A DNA stretch of 14,713 bases. It comes from DATHBD01 sp035296325 (GTDB lineage Bacteria > Actinomycetota > Actinomycetes > Mycobacteriales > Micromonosporaceae). The notes below the pieces were generated by a model. The model did not search any database. It saw only the letters and a program-made list of their open reading frames with translations, and was not told the origin of the DNA. Location of the stretch: the NCBI GenBank assembly GCA_035296325.1, contig DATHBD010000055.1, forward strand, positions 1 through 14,713. Reading direction: 5' to 3'. Shown here piece after piece: positions 7,401 to 12,795 of this stretch; the first letter of the stretch is position 1, and each line of letters opens with the position of its first letter. A program made the position numbers and the translations under genes.

Positions 7401-9403
7401 GCCGGCATCGGCGCCGCCCCGGCCGTGTCGTCGTCGGCCTCGGCAGCCCCGCGCCGTAGGGCCTCGACGTGTTCGCCGCGCAGGTGTTCGTGCAGGAACT
7501 TGTGCAGGTTCTCCGCCGCGACGCCCAGGTCCGCGGCCAGGACCGCGGCTGAGGCGGCGGAGGTGGCGAGCGGGATGACACGCTGACCGTGGGCGTGCGC
7601 GGTGTGCAGGTAGGCCCGCATCGCGGTGGTCTTGCCGGTGCCGGCGGCCCCGATCCCAACCGCAATCATCGCGTCGGTGGTGGCGAACGCGGTCACCAGG
7701 TCGCGCTGCCCGGCGTCGAGACCGTGGCCCGCACGCTCGTCGAACTGCCGCAGCACCGCGGTCACCGAATCGGCGGGCAGGCCGTGCGCGGTGGTGGTGC
7801 GGGCGGCGTCGACGAGGCGTTGCTCGGCGTCCAGGACGTGCTGGCTGGTGTAGCGGTCCGCGCGGTGCTGCACGAACACCGACACCCCATCGCCGCGGCG
7901 TAGGACCGCCGGTTCGTCGACCAGGCTGGGTGCCTCAACGCCGATGCTCATCCCGGGTCCGAGAGCCGCTATTACGACCCGGGCGACGAGGTCGCGGTGC
8001 GCCTGCGGGTCGCTGGCATGCCCGTCTGCGCGGACGAGGCGTTCGGCTTCGGCGTGCACGTTCCACTGCGTCCATGTCGCCCGCTGCTCGGCGACCGCGG
8101 CCAGGACCGTGGTCGCCATCGCGGTCACATCGGTGTCCGATACAACAACGACGGCGGCGTCCTGATCGGTCGTGGTGGTGCTGGGAACCGCGGCCATGAC
8201 GGTTGCGGTGGCGTCGGGGCCGAACGCGGCGGTGAGCTCGCGGGTCCACGCGGCGCGCATCGCGGTCAGCGACCGCGGTGCCTTCTTCCCCTGGCGGGTG
8301 TCCAGGGTCGCCTGGCGGGCGAGCTTGTGACACATCGCCGCGGTGGGGTCTTGGCCGTGTTCGCGGCGGTACTCGGCGATCAACTGCTCGTAGTGGGCGT
8401 AGAGCCGGTTGCGGCGCCGTGAGTAGTGCCCGATCAGGACGGTAGGGATGCCGTCGATCTCGTGGATCGGTTCGGACTTGCCCGGCACCGTCCGGGCGGT
8501 CCAGGCCACGCCGAGCCGGGCTGTCAGGGCGGTTTGGAAGGCGGTGTTGTAGTGCTCGGACGCGGCGACCGCGATCCGGTACACCGCCCGCCCGTCGAGG
8601 GAGCGCCACACCCCGTCCGTGCCGCAGACTTTGTTGGCGATGGCGACGTGGGTGTGCAGGTTCGGGTCGCCGTCGCGGGAGTCGTAGTGGTCGAACGCCA
8701 CCGCCACCAGGCCCAACGTGTCGACCTGGGCGAGGCCACCAGCACCTACGCGGGTGAACGCCGCGTGCTGCTCCAACATGGCCAGGGCGCTGGCCTTGGC
8801 GTCCTGGTGGGCGTCCCAGACGGCTTGGCGCACATGGTCGCGGGGGTCGAGCGCCCAGAGCAGGGCTGCGGACTTTACCGGTGCGAACACCAGGTCGTAG
8901 CCGGCCACCCCGCCGCGTCCACGGGACGCCTCCTCCCGGCGGACCTTCTTGACCTCCGCCTGCGTGGGCGGGCGGCCGGTCTCCTTAGTGATGGTGGCGA
9001 GGCGTTCGCCGACACGCTCGTCGAACGGGTCCAGGGCGGCGTAGGTCGGGAACGCCCGGCCCAGGCTCGCCGTCCTACGCGCCTCGACGGCGATGCGGGC
9101 GAGCTGCTTGTCCGACATCCCGGCCCGGATATGCGCGGCCTGGTACGCCGCGATGATCGCGGCGGCGTTGGGGTGCATGCCGTGCCCGAACAGCGTCCGC
9201 ATCTGCTCCTCGGTGACCCGCTGCCCGTCCAGGCCGAGCAGCGGTGCGCCGCGGCCGAGCCAGACCCCGGGTGGGTTGCCCTCGGCGGTGTAGTACCCGG
9301 CCGCGTCCTGGGTCCGGTCGCGGTCGACGTCGCCGCCGGCGATGTGCCGGGTGAGGTAGGTGTAGCCGTCCCCGGCGGACAGTTTGTGCACGGTCATGAC
9401 CAT
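4439..9403 (-). CDS. traA: TraA-type MobF relaxase-helicase, 1654 residues
   Basis: Conjugative relaxase: nicks oriT, stays bound to the 5' end of the transferred strand and unwinds it. Residues 3-60 (MTVHKLSAGDGYTYLTRH...) are the TrwC-like start, with candidate catalytic tyrosines Y14/Y16 and Y37/Y38. The HUH metal site is FDHYDSRDGDPNLHTH, with H239, H250 and H252. A RecD/TraI-type helicase follows: Walker A AAGTGKT (586-592), Walker B ILVDEAG (681-687), GDYRQL (712-717), and the late motifs TVHRAQGDTVD (909-919) and VAATRAR (936-942). About 680 residues remain beyond the helicase, including degenerate W..L...I..A modules (about 1032-1092, 1183-1208, 1251-1313, 1330-1352) and a basic Pro/Arg tail (1577-1654). 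ATG at 9403 is the longest start. The ATG two codons later gives the usual MTVHKL beginning. No Shine-Dalgarno precedes either, so translation probably depends on the leader ORF ending 12 bases upstream. Confidence 0.95.
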   Translation of the reverse strand: MVMTVHKLSAGDGYTYLTRHIAGGDVDRDRTQDAAGYYTAEGNPPGVWLGRGAPLLGLDGQRVTEEQMRTLFGHGMHPNAAAIIAAYQAAHIRAGMSDKQLARIAVEARRTASLGRAFPTYAALDPFDERVGERLATITKETGRPPTQAEVKKVRREEASRGRGGVAGYDLVFAPVKSAALLWALDPRDHVRQAVWDAHQDAKASALAMLEQHAAFTRVGAGGLAQVDTLGLVAVAFDHYDSRDGDPNLHTHVAIANKVCGTDGVWRSLDGRAVYRIAVAASEHYNTAFQTALTARLGVAWTARTVPGKSEPIHEIDGIPTVLIGHYSRRRNRLYAHYEQLIAEYRREHGQDPTAAMCHKLARQATLDTRQGKKAPRSLTAMRAAWTRELTAAFGPDATATVMAAVPSTTTTDQDAAVVVVSDTDVTAMATTVLAAVAEQRATWTQWNVHAEAERLVRADGHASDPQAHRDLVARVVIAALGPGMSIGVEAPSLVDEPAVLRRGDGVSVFVQHRADRYTSQHVLDAEQRLVDAARTTTAHGLPADSVTAVLRQFDERAGHGLDAGQRDLVTAFATTDAMIAVGIGAAGTGKTTAMRAYLHTAHAHGQRVIPLATSAASAAVLAADLGVAAENLHKFLHEHLRGEHVEALRRGAAEADDDTAGAAPMPAPVAQFALRRGDVILVDEAGMAGTFNLDRLRAIAAHHGAVIRLLGDYRQLGAVESGGVLRLIATDVGATELQTVHRFADPAEAAATVKLRVGDTSALDFYEQQNRIAGGSRHAMLDAVYTGWHTDITAGNLAIMCAATTTDVTALAARARLDRVALGHVEQPGVGLHDGNVAGRGDWIVTRRNKRRLIANGGKDFVRNGDGWTVSARHKDGSLTVRHLRHRGTVRLPADYVAAHVELLYATTVHRAQGDTVDTTHALVTADVSRENLYVAATRARHHTRLYTVTHDLLDLDEDRRLDRTRYDPDTRAAREVLETILAADTAEFTATETIRDSQHQAASLATLMPRMIHAAELAAAPHYQHLTEQMFGPATAGRLLHDPAWPTVTHTLISAEQQGWQPEQLLAAAARYGTLDDARSAAKLLAWRLSDIVDHRPVPALLTPPDQAHAKRYADLIEAHTATRPRVGALLGTPPALRNNTESRPTDDGHVAVDIAQLDRYANAVAHATGTRPVDVAAHHAWPRLAATITAWHRANHDPAALLTHANTAGVDLDRFADAARDHATTHGIPAASVPVPAALRHHQAVTDTLGPELADTVRAQPGWNALHAAIARAHHAGHDTRHVLDTVARARRLDGAHTAAQVLAWRLNRYLFTQSAPANPGRDTGMWATIGWTLAAHHHAGGNPEALLTTAPANATVHDLAAHITEQAQLAAQVRRDTRGVPPWTPPVRDEDTAGTKPYRQYLADSETEIRNRTAHLAVDAAAHQPPWTTAFGEPPDDADRRAQWLHNLGIVAAYRDQHHITDDDPRHPLGPYIEPGHAGHRAYCHAAHAIVNAHHTTTASAPPPGADALHRVAVDTYLALPHRERQRIAATIVGRLGALWHGDITDPDDAIIQHTYASHLHRALREHRHLAEPTSATPPHEPSTPPPGPRRPDPAHRKRPTQRRTTDTPRTPGTRRRDPQPRQQPVPRQPPRVISPPDHPNQARPRGPRL
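4448..4467 (-). terminator. Hairpin overlapping the end of the relaxase gene
   Basis: AGGCCCGC and GCGGGCCT form a perfect 8-bp stem with a GAGG loop. It lies within the last codons of the relaxase, seven bases before its stop. There is no T-run after it. U-less GC hairpins can terminate transcription in actinobacteria, so it is a plausible but unproven terminator. Confidence 0.45.
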
Positions 9404-9415
9404 CGCGAATCAACG

Positions 9416-9496
9416 TCATTCGGCGCGTGGCGACAACGACCGGACTGCCATTCTCGCGGCGGCGGATGGGTCCCTCGTCGGGTTGATGGTGGTCAT
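9416..9496 (-). CDS. 26-residue leader ORF upstream of the relaxase
   Basis: ATG at 9496-9494, TGA at 9418-9416, encoding MTTINPTRDPSAAARMAVRS followed by LSPRAE. An AGGAGG box lies eight bases upstream (9505-9510), the strongest Shine-Dalgarno in the window. The stop lies 12 bases before the relaxase ATG, which has no ribosome site of its own, so termination-reinitiation coupling is likely. The peptide has no recognised motif. It may be a purely regulatory leader or a small functional protein. Its start and ribosome site lie inside a predicted RNA stem (9486-9534). Confidence 0.6.
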   Translation of the reverse strand: MTTINPTRDPSAAARMAVRSLSPRAE

Positions 9497-9534
9497 TGTC
9501 GCCACCTCCTGCGATGCGGGTGGACCACCACCAT
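9486..9534 (-). promoter_or_regulatory. Nested RNA stem sequestering the leader Shine-Dalgarno and start codon
   Basis: On the minus-strand transcript ATGGTGGT (9534-9527) pairs perfectly with ACCACCAT (9493-9486), the codons just after the leader ATG. Inside it CCACC (9523-9519) pairs with GGTGG (9506-9502), which overlaps the AGGAGG box. The two stems are nested, so together they would hide both the ribosome site and the start codon. At DNA level the same inverted repeat, lying next to the relaxase gene, is also an oriT or operator candidate. Confidence 0.45.
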
Positions 9535-9620
9535 GAACCACATTCACTGGTAGTGCAAGAGGTGTCTGGGCATTGTTGTAGTTGATCGTGCTCGTGGTGT
9601 TCGGGCTGGTCAGGGCGGCT

Positions 9621-9692
9621 GTTTGGGGTGACTGGGGCGGTTTCGCGGTTGGTGTTGTGTGGTGTTGGTTGGGGTTGCCTGGGGTTGGTTGC
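9621..9692 (+). other. G/T-rich, strand-asymmetric intergenic tract (oriT candidate)
   Basis: The plus strand between the relaxase and the divergent gene is almost devoid of C in places and carries four TGGGG motifs (9624, 9633, 9670, 9680), the last two as TGGGGTTG direct repeats. A TTG-initiated extension of the downstream frame would run through it (from 9582), but its composition is low-complexity and not protein-like. The position beside a MobF relaxase gene and the strand skew fit an origin-of-transfer region or a G-quadruplex-prone leader. No nick-site consensus was recognised. Confidence 0.35.
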
Positions 9693-9721
9693 ATTCTTCG
9701 CGGAATTCGCGGTGTGCTGTT

Positions 9722-9734
9722 TACCGTCGCTGGT
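9722..9734 (+). promoter_or_regulatory. Possible leaderless promoter (-10 box TACCGT)
   Basis: TACCGT (9722-9727) matches TANNNT and ends seven bases before the ATG at 9735, the same geometry as at 638-650. No Shine-Dalgarno is present between them. This supports ATG 9735 as the true start. Confidence 0.4.
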
Positions 9735-10394
9735 ATGAGACGCACCAAGGGGCTGCGATACGCGGCGATACGCAAAGCACAACAGGCGAAACAGGAACGC
9801 GACGCGAAGCGTCTACGGCGGGAGCGTCAGGTCGAAGCGGCATTGGCCGAGTTCTTCGAGCACGTCGCGGTCGTCGACGTCATCGAGGCGGCGACGGCGG
9901 CCAAGGTCGCTGAGCTGACCGCCGCGGCTGCGGCGGCGGTCGGGCAGGAACGGGTCGCCGCCGCGGTGGCGCTGCGGGCGATGCTGGAGCTCGGCGAGAC
10001 CCGCACGGCGGTGTCCGAGCTGACCGGGCTCACGCTGACCGGCGTACGGGACCTCCTCACCGCAATCGGTGCCGCACCGGGCGAGGACACACCGACGTCG
10101 GCGGAGGGCACGCCGGCAGGCGGCGCTGCCCAGCACGAGCCGGATCCCGATCCGGTGCTGTACGGCGACGAGCCGGCGGTGGAGCCGTTCTACCCGGACT
10201 TGGACCCGACCTCCGTGCCGGAGGTCGGGTCGTCGTACGCCGAGCCGGTCTACCCCACGCCCGTCTGCGCGGAGACGGCCGACCCGGCGGCGTACGCGGC
10301 GCAGCCGGGGTCGGTGTCGCAGGACGTGGGGTCGGCGGGGGCGCCGAAGTGGGCGCGAGCACCGGATCGGTCGGGTGATGCGTGGGCGACGTGA
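9735..10394 (+). CDS. Helix-turn-helix protein with acidic proline-rich tail, divergent from the relaxase
   Basis: 219 codons from ATG 9735 to TGA at 10392-10394. Residues 1-35 are very basic (MRRTKGLRYAAIRKAQQAKQ and onward). About 35-80 are Ala-rich helices. About 80-112 contain GETRTAVSELTGLTLTGVRD, which has the spacing of a helix-turn-helix (small residue, hydrophobic turn, VRDLL recognition helix). The last 90 residues are acidic and rich in Pro and Tyr (EPDPDPVLYGDEPAVEPFYP), probably disordered. The architecture and the position, head to head with a MobF relaxase across the putative oriT, are what one would expect of a relaxosome accessory protein or a local transcription regulator, but the family is not recognised. 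An upstream TTG at 9582 in frame is judged unlikely. The gene ends just before a strong bidirectional terminator. Confidence 0.8.
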   Translation: MRRTKGLRYAAIRKAQQAKQERDAKRLRRERQVEAALAEFFEHVAVVDVIEAATAAKVAELTAAAAAAVGQERVAAAVALRAMLELGETRTAVSELTGLTLTGVRDLLTAIGAAPGEDTPTSAEGTPAGGAAQHEPDPDPVLYGDEPAVEPFYPDLDPTSVPEVGSSYAEPVYPTPVCAETADPAAYAAQPGSVSQDVGSAGAPKWARAPDRSGDAWAT

Positions 10395-10418
10395 TTGCCC
10401 ACGCCGTTCAGCACCAGC

Positions 10419-10456
10419 GCGGCCCGGACCTTCCACAGTCGGAAGGTCCGGGCCGC
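10419..10456. terminator. Bidirectional terminator, 16-bp perfect stem
   Basis: GCGGCCCGGACCTTCC and GGAAGGTCCGGGCCGC pair perfectly around the loop ACAGTC. The hairpin lies between the convergent ends of the helix-turn-helix gene (10394) and the primase-polymerase gene (10491), so it can serve both. Confidence 0.85.
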
Positions 10457-10490
10457 TTCACGTCCGCTGACTCGGGTAGGGGCCGCCGCG

Positions 10491-11351
10491 TCACCGCGGC
10501 GGGCGGGCGCGGGGGTGGCGTTGTCCGGCTGTCAGGCCGGAGGCGATGGTGCGTCTGATCTCCGCCGGTGCCAGCCCGGCGTCCAGAGCCGCGTTGGTGA
10601 GCTGGCCCCACGCGGTCGCCTCGTGGAGCAGGCCGGCGCCGACGAGCTGGCCGAGGTTGAACGCCGCCCGGTTCAGGGTGTCGTTGCGGTTGCCGGGACT
10701 GCCCGCGGTGGGTGGGCGTGCGGCGCGGACTCGTTGCGTCTCGGCGGCCAGGGCCGCCGAGGCGTACGGCCCGGCGTGCGTGACCGCACCAGTTGCGTAC
10801 GGCGTGACGCTGCGCGGAGGCTGGACCAGGGCCAGGAGCCGGGGCGGGCATCCGGGTAGCAGGTGGTGGTGATCGCGCAGCCACCGGTACCGCACCCCGC
10901 TGACGTGCAGCGACGGTGGGGCCACGACGGTGGCGTCACGGCCCCGCCAGTCGACCCCGTCGATGATCGTGGCGCGGCTGGCCGCGCCGGTGGGTGTGAA
11001 CCACAGGTGCCAACCACGCCCCGTCGCGGCGAGCGGCCCCCGCGCGCACCCCGGTCCGAGGATCGCGGTCAGAGCGCGACGGGCGTCGGCGGCGTCAACG
11101 TCGCAGACATCGAAGCGCAGCCCGGTGCGCAGGCCGACGTTCGCGGTCGGCCACCGCGCCCACCACCGGGCCAGGACGCTCAGGTCGGTGGTGGCGGCGT
11201 GCACCCCACGGCGCACCCGCGGGTGCTTGCCGGGACTGGTGCAGGTTGCGTCCGGGCAGGAACATCCGCCACCGGGGGTGGGCGTGTGGATGGGCAGCAC
11301 CGGAATGCCGGCGCGGGCGTAGCCGAGCGCCGCGGCCAACAACGGCGTCAC
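10491..11351 (-). CDS. Bifunctional primase/polymerase (Prim-Pol domain) protein
   Basis: 286 codons from GTG 11351, which overlaps the stop of the preceding 43-codon ORF as GTGA. An in-frame GTG at 11393 would add 14 residues but has no spaced ribosome site. AALGYARAGIPVLPIH is the usual opening of archaeo-eukaryotic-type Prim-Pol domains. CSCPDATCTSPGKHPR (30-45) is the Cys/His insertion common in actinobacterial members. FDVCDVD gives the metal-binding acids D81, D84 and D86, GRGWHLWF holds the motif II histidine (H115), and VDWRG plus VAPPSLH (D134, H149) the third block. All key residues appear present. The C-terminal part (NRNDTLNRAAFNLGQLV, AEIRRTIASGL) is the helical segment seen in mobile-element Prim-Pols. 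No helicase domain is fused. Likely role: priming or copying element DNA after transfer. Confidence 0.88.
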   Translation of the reverse strand: MTPLLAAALGYARAGIPVLPIHTPTPGGGCSCPDATCTSPGKHPRVRRGVHAATTDLSVLARWWARWPTANVGLRTGLRFDVCDVDAADARRALTAILGPGCARGPLAATGRGWHLWFTPTGAASRATIIDGVDWRGRDATVVAPPSLHVSGVRYRWLRDHHHLLPGCPPRLLALVQPPRSVTPYATGAVTHAGPYASAALAAETQRVRAARPPTAGSPGNRNDTLNRAAFNLGQLVGAGLLHEATAWGQLTNAALDAGLAPAEIRRTIASGLTAGQRHPRARPPR

Positions 11352-11479
11352 GAGAGTTCCCAGCGCGGTCGTGGCGGTCGCCAACCGGTCCACTCCGATG
11401 CGTGGCGCGGTGGGCGGCGCGACGTGGTGCGGCGTTCGTCGCCCGGGTCGCCGGCTGAGATGGGCGTGCTGTTCGTCAT
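11348..11479 (-). CDS. 43-residue hypothetical ORF translationally coupled to the Prim-Pol
   Basis: ATG at 11479-11477 with AAGGAG nine bases upstream (11489-11494). The TGA at 11350-11348 overlaps the Prim-Pol GTG (11351-11349) as GTGA. The product starts MTNSTPISAGDPGDERRTTS and is Arg/Pro/Trp-rich and basic. It has no recognised family. Ribosome site, stop-start overlap and position argue that it is really translated, either as a coupling leader or as a small nucleic-acid-binding protein. Confidence 0.55.
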   Translation of the reverse strand: MTNSTPISAGDPGDERRTTSRRPPRHASEWTGWRPPRPRWELS

Positions 11480-11556
11480 GGGCGCGGTCTCCTTCGCTTG
11501 GGTGGTGCGCGACGGTCGGTGGTGCGCGGGCGTCGGTGGTGGTGGGCGAACACGCA

Positions 11557-11591
11557 GCGAGCCCGCCGACCGGATCGGTCGGCGGGCTCGC
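11557..11591 (-). terminator. Hairpin downstream of ssb (15-bp perfect stem)
   Basis: GCGAGCCCGCCGACC and GGTCGGCGGGCTCGC pair perfectly around GGATC, 15 bases past the stop of the SSB gene ending at 11607. It probably ends the SSB transcript and thereby separates it from the small ORF and the Prim-Pol. Confidence 0.75.
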
Positions 11592-11606
11592 GGGTGGTGC
11601 GGGTGC

Positions 11607-12050
11607 TCAGCGGTGGTGCACGAGTTCCAGGTCGGCCACGCGGTCCGGGTACGCCTCGGAGGCGATGCGCTCGCCGTCGGCGGTGACCACGGTGTCGCCG
11701 TTGCGCTGCCGGACCCGGGGACCTGAGTGCGCGGCGGTGTGGCGCATCGACAGTGCGACGTTGCGGGCGTGGACCTTCAACCCGGGCAGGTCGGAGTCGT
11801 TGAGGTACGGCAGCAACTGCCCGCCCTCGATGACGACCATGTCGCCGCGGTGCAGATCCTGTACCCGCTCGGCGAGGTCACGCCAGCACACGATGTCGAA
11901 GAACATCGCCTTGGTCTGGACCCAGTTGCCGGTGTGGTCGCGGTAGCGGTCTCGGACCACGATCGGGAACTGGACCCAGATCGCGCCGTCGCGGGTGTGC
12001 CCGCGCGTCGGTGTGCTGGTGAGGCTGCCTTCGATGACGCAGGTGAACAT
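11607..12050 (-). CDS. ssb: Single-stranded DNA-binding protein (SSB), second of a tandem pair
   Basis: 147 codons, ATG at 12050, GGAGGG five bases upstream (12056-12061). The OB-fold shows MFTCVIEGSLTSTP at the start, IWVQFPIVVRDRYRDHTGNW, then FFDIVCWRDLAERVQDLHRG (about 49-68) and MVVIEG, then LKVHARNVALSMR (about 91-103). These are the successive strands of a bacterial SSB. SSB normally coats ssDNA and recruits partners through an acidic DDDIPF-like tip. This protein instead ends ADLELVHHR with no such tip and has a short tail. It differs clearly from its neighbour upstream apart from the shared CWRDLAERV block, so it is an old duplication or independent acquisition. Probable role: protecting transferred single strands. 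Confidence 0.88.
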   Translation of the reverse strand: MFTCVIEGSLTSTPTRGHTRDGAIWVQFPIVVRDRYRDHTGNWVQTKAMFFDIVCWRDLAERVQDLHRGDMVVIEGGQLLPYLNDSDLPGLKVHARNVALSMRHTAAHSGPRVRQRNGDTVVTADGERIASEAYPDRVADLELVHHR

Positions 12051-12104
12051 GTGGTCCCTCCAAGGGGGTGTGTGCGGGTGCGGAGAAGCGGTTCGGGGAC
12101 TGCC

Positions 12105-12132
12105 GGGGCCGGCCCGGCTGTGGGCCGGCCCC
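12105..12132 (-). terminator. Hairpin between the two SSB genes (11-bp stem)
   Basis: GGGGCCGGCCC and GGGCCGGCCCC pair perfectly around GGCTGT, just after the stop of the upstream SSB gene (12145). It may terminate or attenuate transcription so that the second SSB is made at a different level. Confidence 0.65.
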
Positions 12133-12144
12133 CGTGCTGGGTGC

Positions 12145-12600
12145 TCAGGCGTTCTGCATCTGCGGCGCGATCTCGGCCGGGCTGTCCGGGACCTCGGTGC
12201 CGGCCCACGGGTCGTCCATGTCGTCCGGTCCGGCCGGGCGGGCGGTGCGGTTGGCGGTCGCCTCGGCGAAGCGCATGCTCACCGCGACGTTGTTCGCGGT
12301 GACCTGGAGCCGGGCGGCGGGCTTGTTCGTGGCCTGGGCGAGGTAGGCCCAGGCGGACAGGTCGTCGCGGGCGTCGATGATGACGGTGTCGCCCTTGCTG
12401 AGGTTGGCGACCCGCTCGGCCAGGTCCCGCCAGCAGGTGACGTCGATCCAGACGGTGGATCCGTTGACCCACTCGCCCGACTGGTTGCGGCGGCGGGTGT
12501 TGTGCCCGACGGACATCTTCGCCACGGCGACGCCGGATGGGGTGAAGCGCAGTTCGGGAGCGGAGCCGAGGTTGCCTTCGAAGGTGAACGTGAACTGCAT
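12145..12600 (-). CDS. ssb: Single-stranded DNA-binding protein (SSB), first of a tandem pair
   Basis: 151 codons from ATG 12600, fixed by AGGAGG six bases upstream (12607-12612). A longer frame upstream is not needed. OB-fold blocks: MQFTFTFEGNLGSAPELRFT, VAVAKMSVGHNTR, WIDVTCWRDLAERVANLSKG (about 51-70), TVIIDAR, then LQVTANNVAVSMRFAE. The tail has an acidic DDMDDPWAGTEV segment but ends PQMQNA rather than with the DDDIPF-type tip used for partner recruitment. As first gene of the minus-strand SSB pair it would be transcribed through the hairpin at 12105-12132 into the second one. Its 5' region carries a hairpin (12636-12672) and, further up, an 84-bp inverted repeat, both candidates for control. 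Confidence 0.9.
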   Translation of the reverse strand: MQFTFTFEGNLGSAPELRFTPSGVAVAKMSVGHNTRRRNQSGEWVNGSTVWIDVTCWRDLAERVANLSKGDTVIIDARDDLSAWAYLAQATNKPAARLQVTANNVAVSMRFAEATANRTARPAGPDDMDDPWAGTEVPDSPAEIAPQMQNA

Positions 12601-12635
12601 GACGGTCCTCCTGACCGGTCGGTGGGTGCGCTGCC

Positions 12636-12672
12636 TGGCCCCGGTTGGAGGCTTCGAGGGCCTCCGGGGCCA
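12636..12672 (-). promoter_or_regulatory. Leader hairpin upstream of the first ssb
   Basis: TGGCCCC (12636-12642) pairs with GGGGCCA (12666-12672) and, inside it after a four-base bulge, GGAGGC (12647-12652) with GCCTCC (12660-12665). The stem is 24 bases upstream of the AGGAGG box. It might be an attenuator or an mRNA-stabilising leader. Confidence 0.4.
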
Positions 12673-12711
12673 GTGCCGCGCTGGTAGGACCGGTAGAGCC
12701 CGCGGGGGTTG

Positions 12712-12795
12712 GGGGGCGTCAAGGAACCAGCGCGAACGATCTTGACGGCGCGAAGCGCCACGGGTGTCAAGATGGTTCGCGCCCTTGACGCCCCC
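12712..12795. repeat. 84-bp nested inverted repeat with four GTCAAG motifs
   Basis: Left arm: GGGGGCGTCAAGG (12712-12724), five unpaired bases AACCA, GCGCGAAC (12730-12737), one mismatch, ATCTTGAC (12739-12746). Right arm: GTCAAGAT (12766-12773), mismatch, GTTCGCGC (12775-12782), CCTTGACGCCCCC (12783-12795). 29 of 30 aligned positions pair. The 19-base centre holds a further small hairpin, GGCGC-GAA-GCGCC. GTCAAG occurs four times in alternating orientation (12718, 12741 inverted, 12766, 12784 inverted). Candidate roles: replication or transfer origin, recombination site, operator array or attenuator for the ssb genes. Confidence 0.9.

Noticed and set aside
9582..9734. TTG start at 9582 adding 51 hydrophobic residues to the helix-turn-helix protein
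   Set aside because: The extension is encoded by G/T-repeat DNA, has no ribosome site, and the ATG at 9735 has a well-placed -10 box.
12601..12711. tRNA or attachment-site-like sequence between ssb and the palindrome
   Set aside because: No cloverleaf, T-loop or CCA end could be assembled, and no direct repeat marking an integration junction was found.
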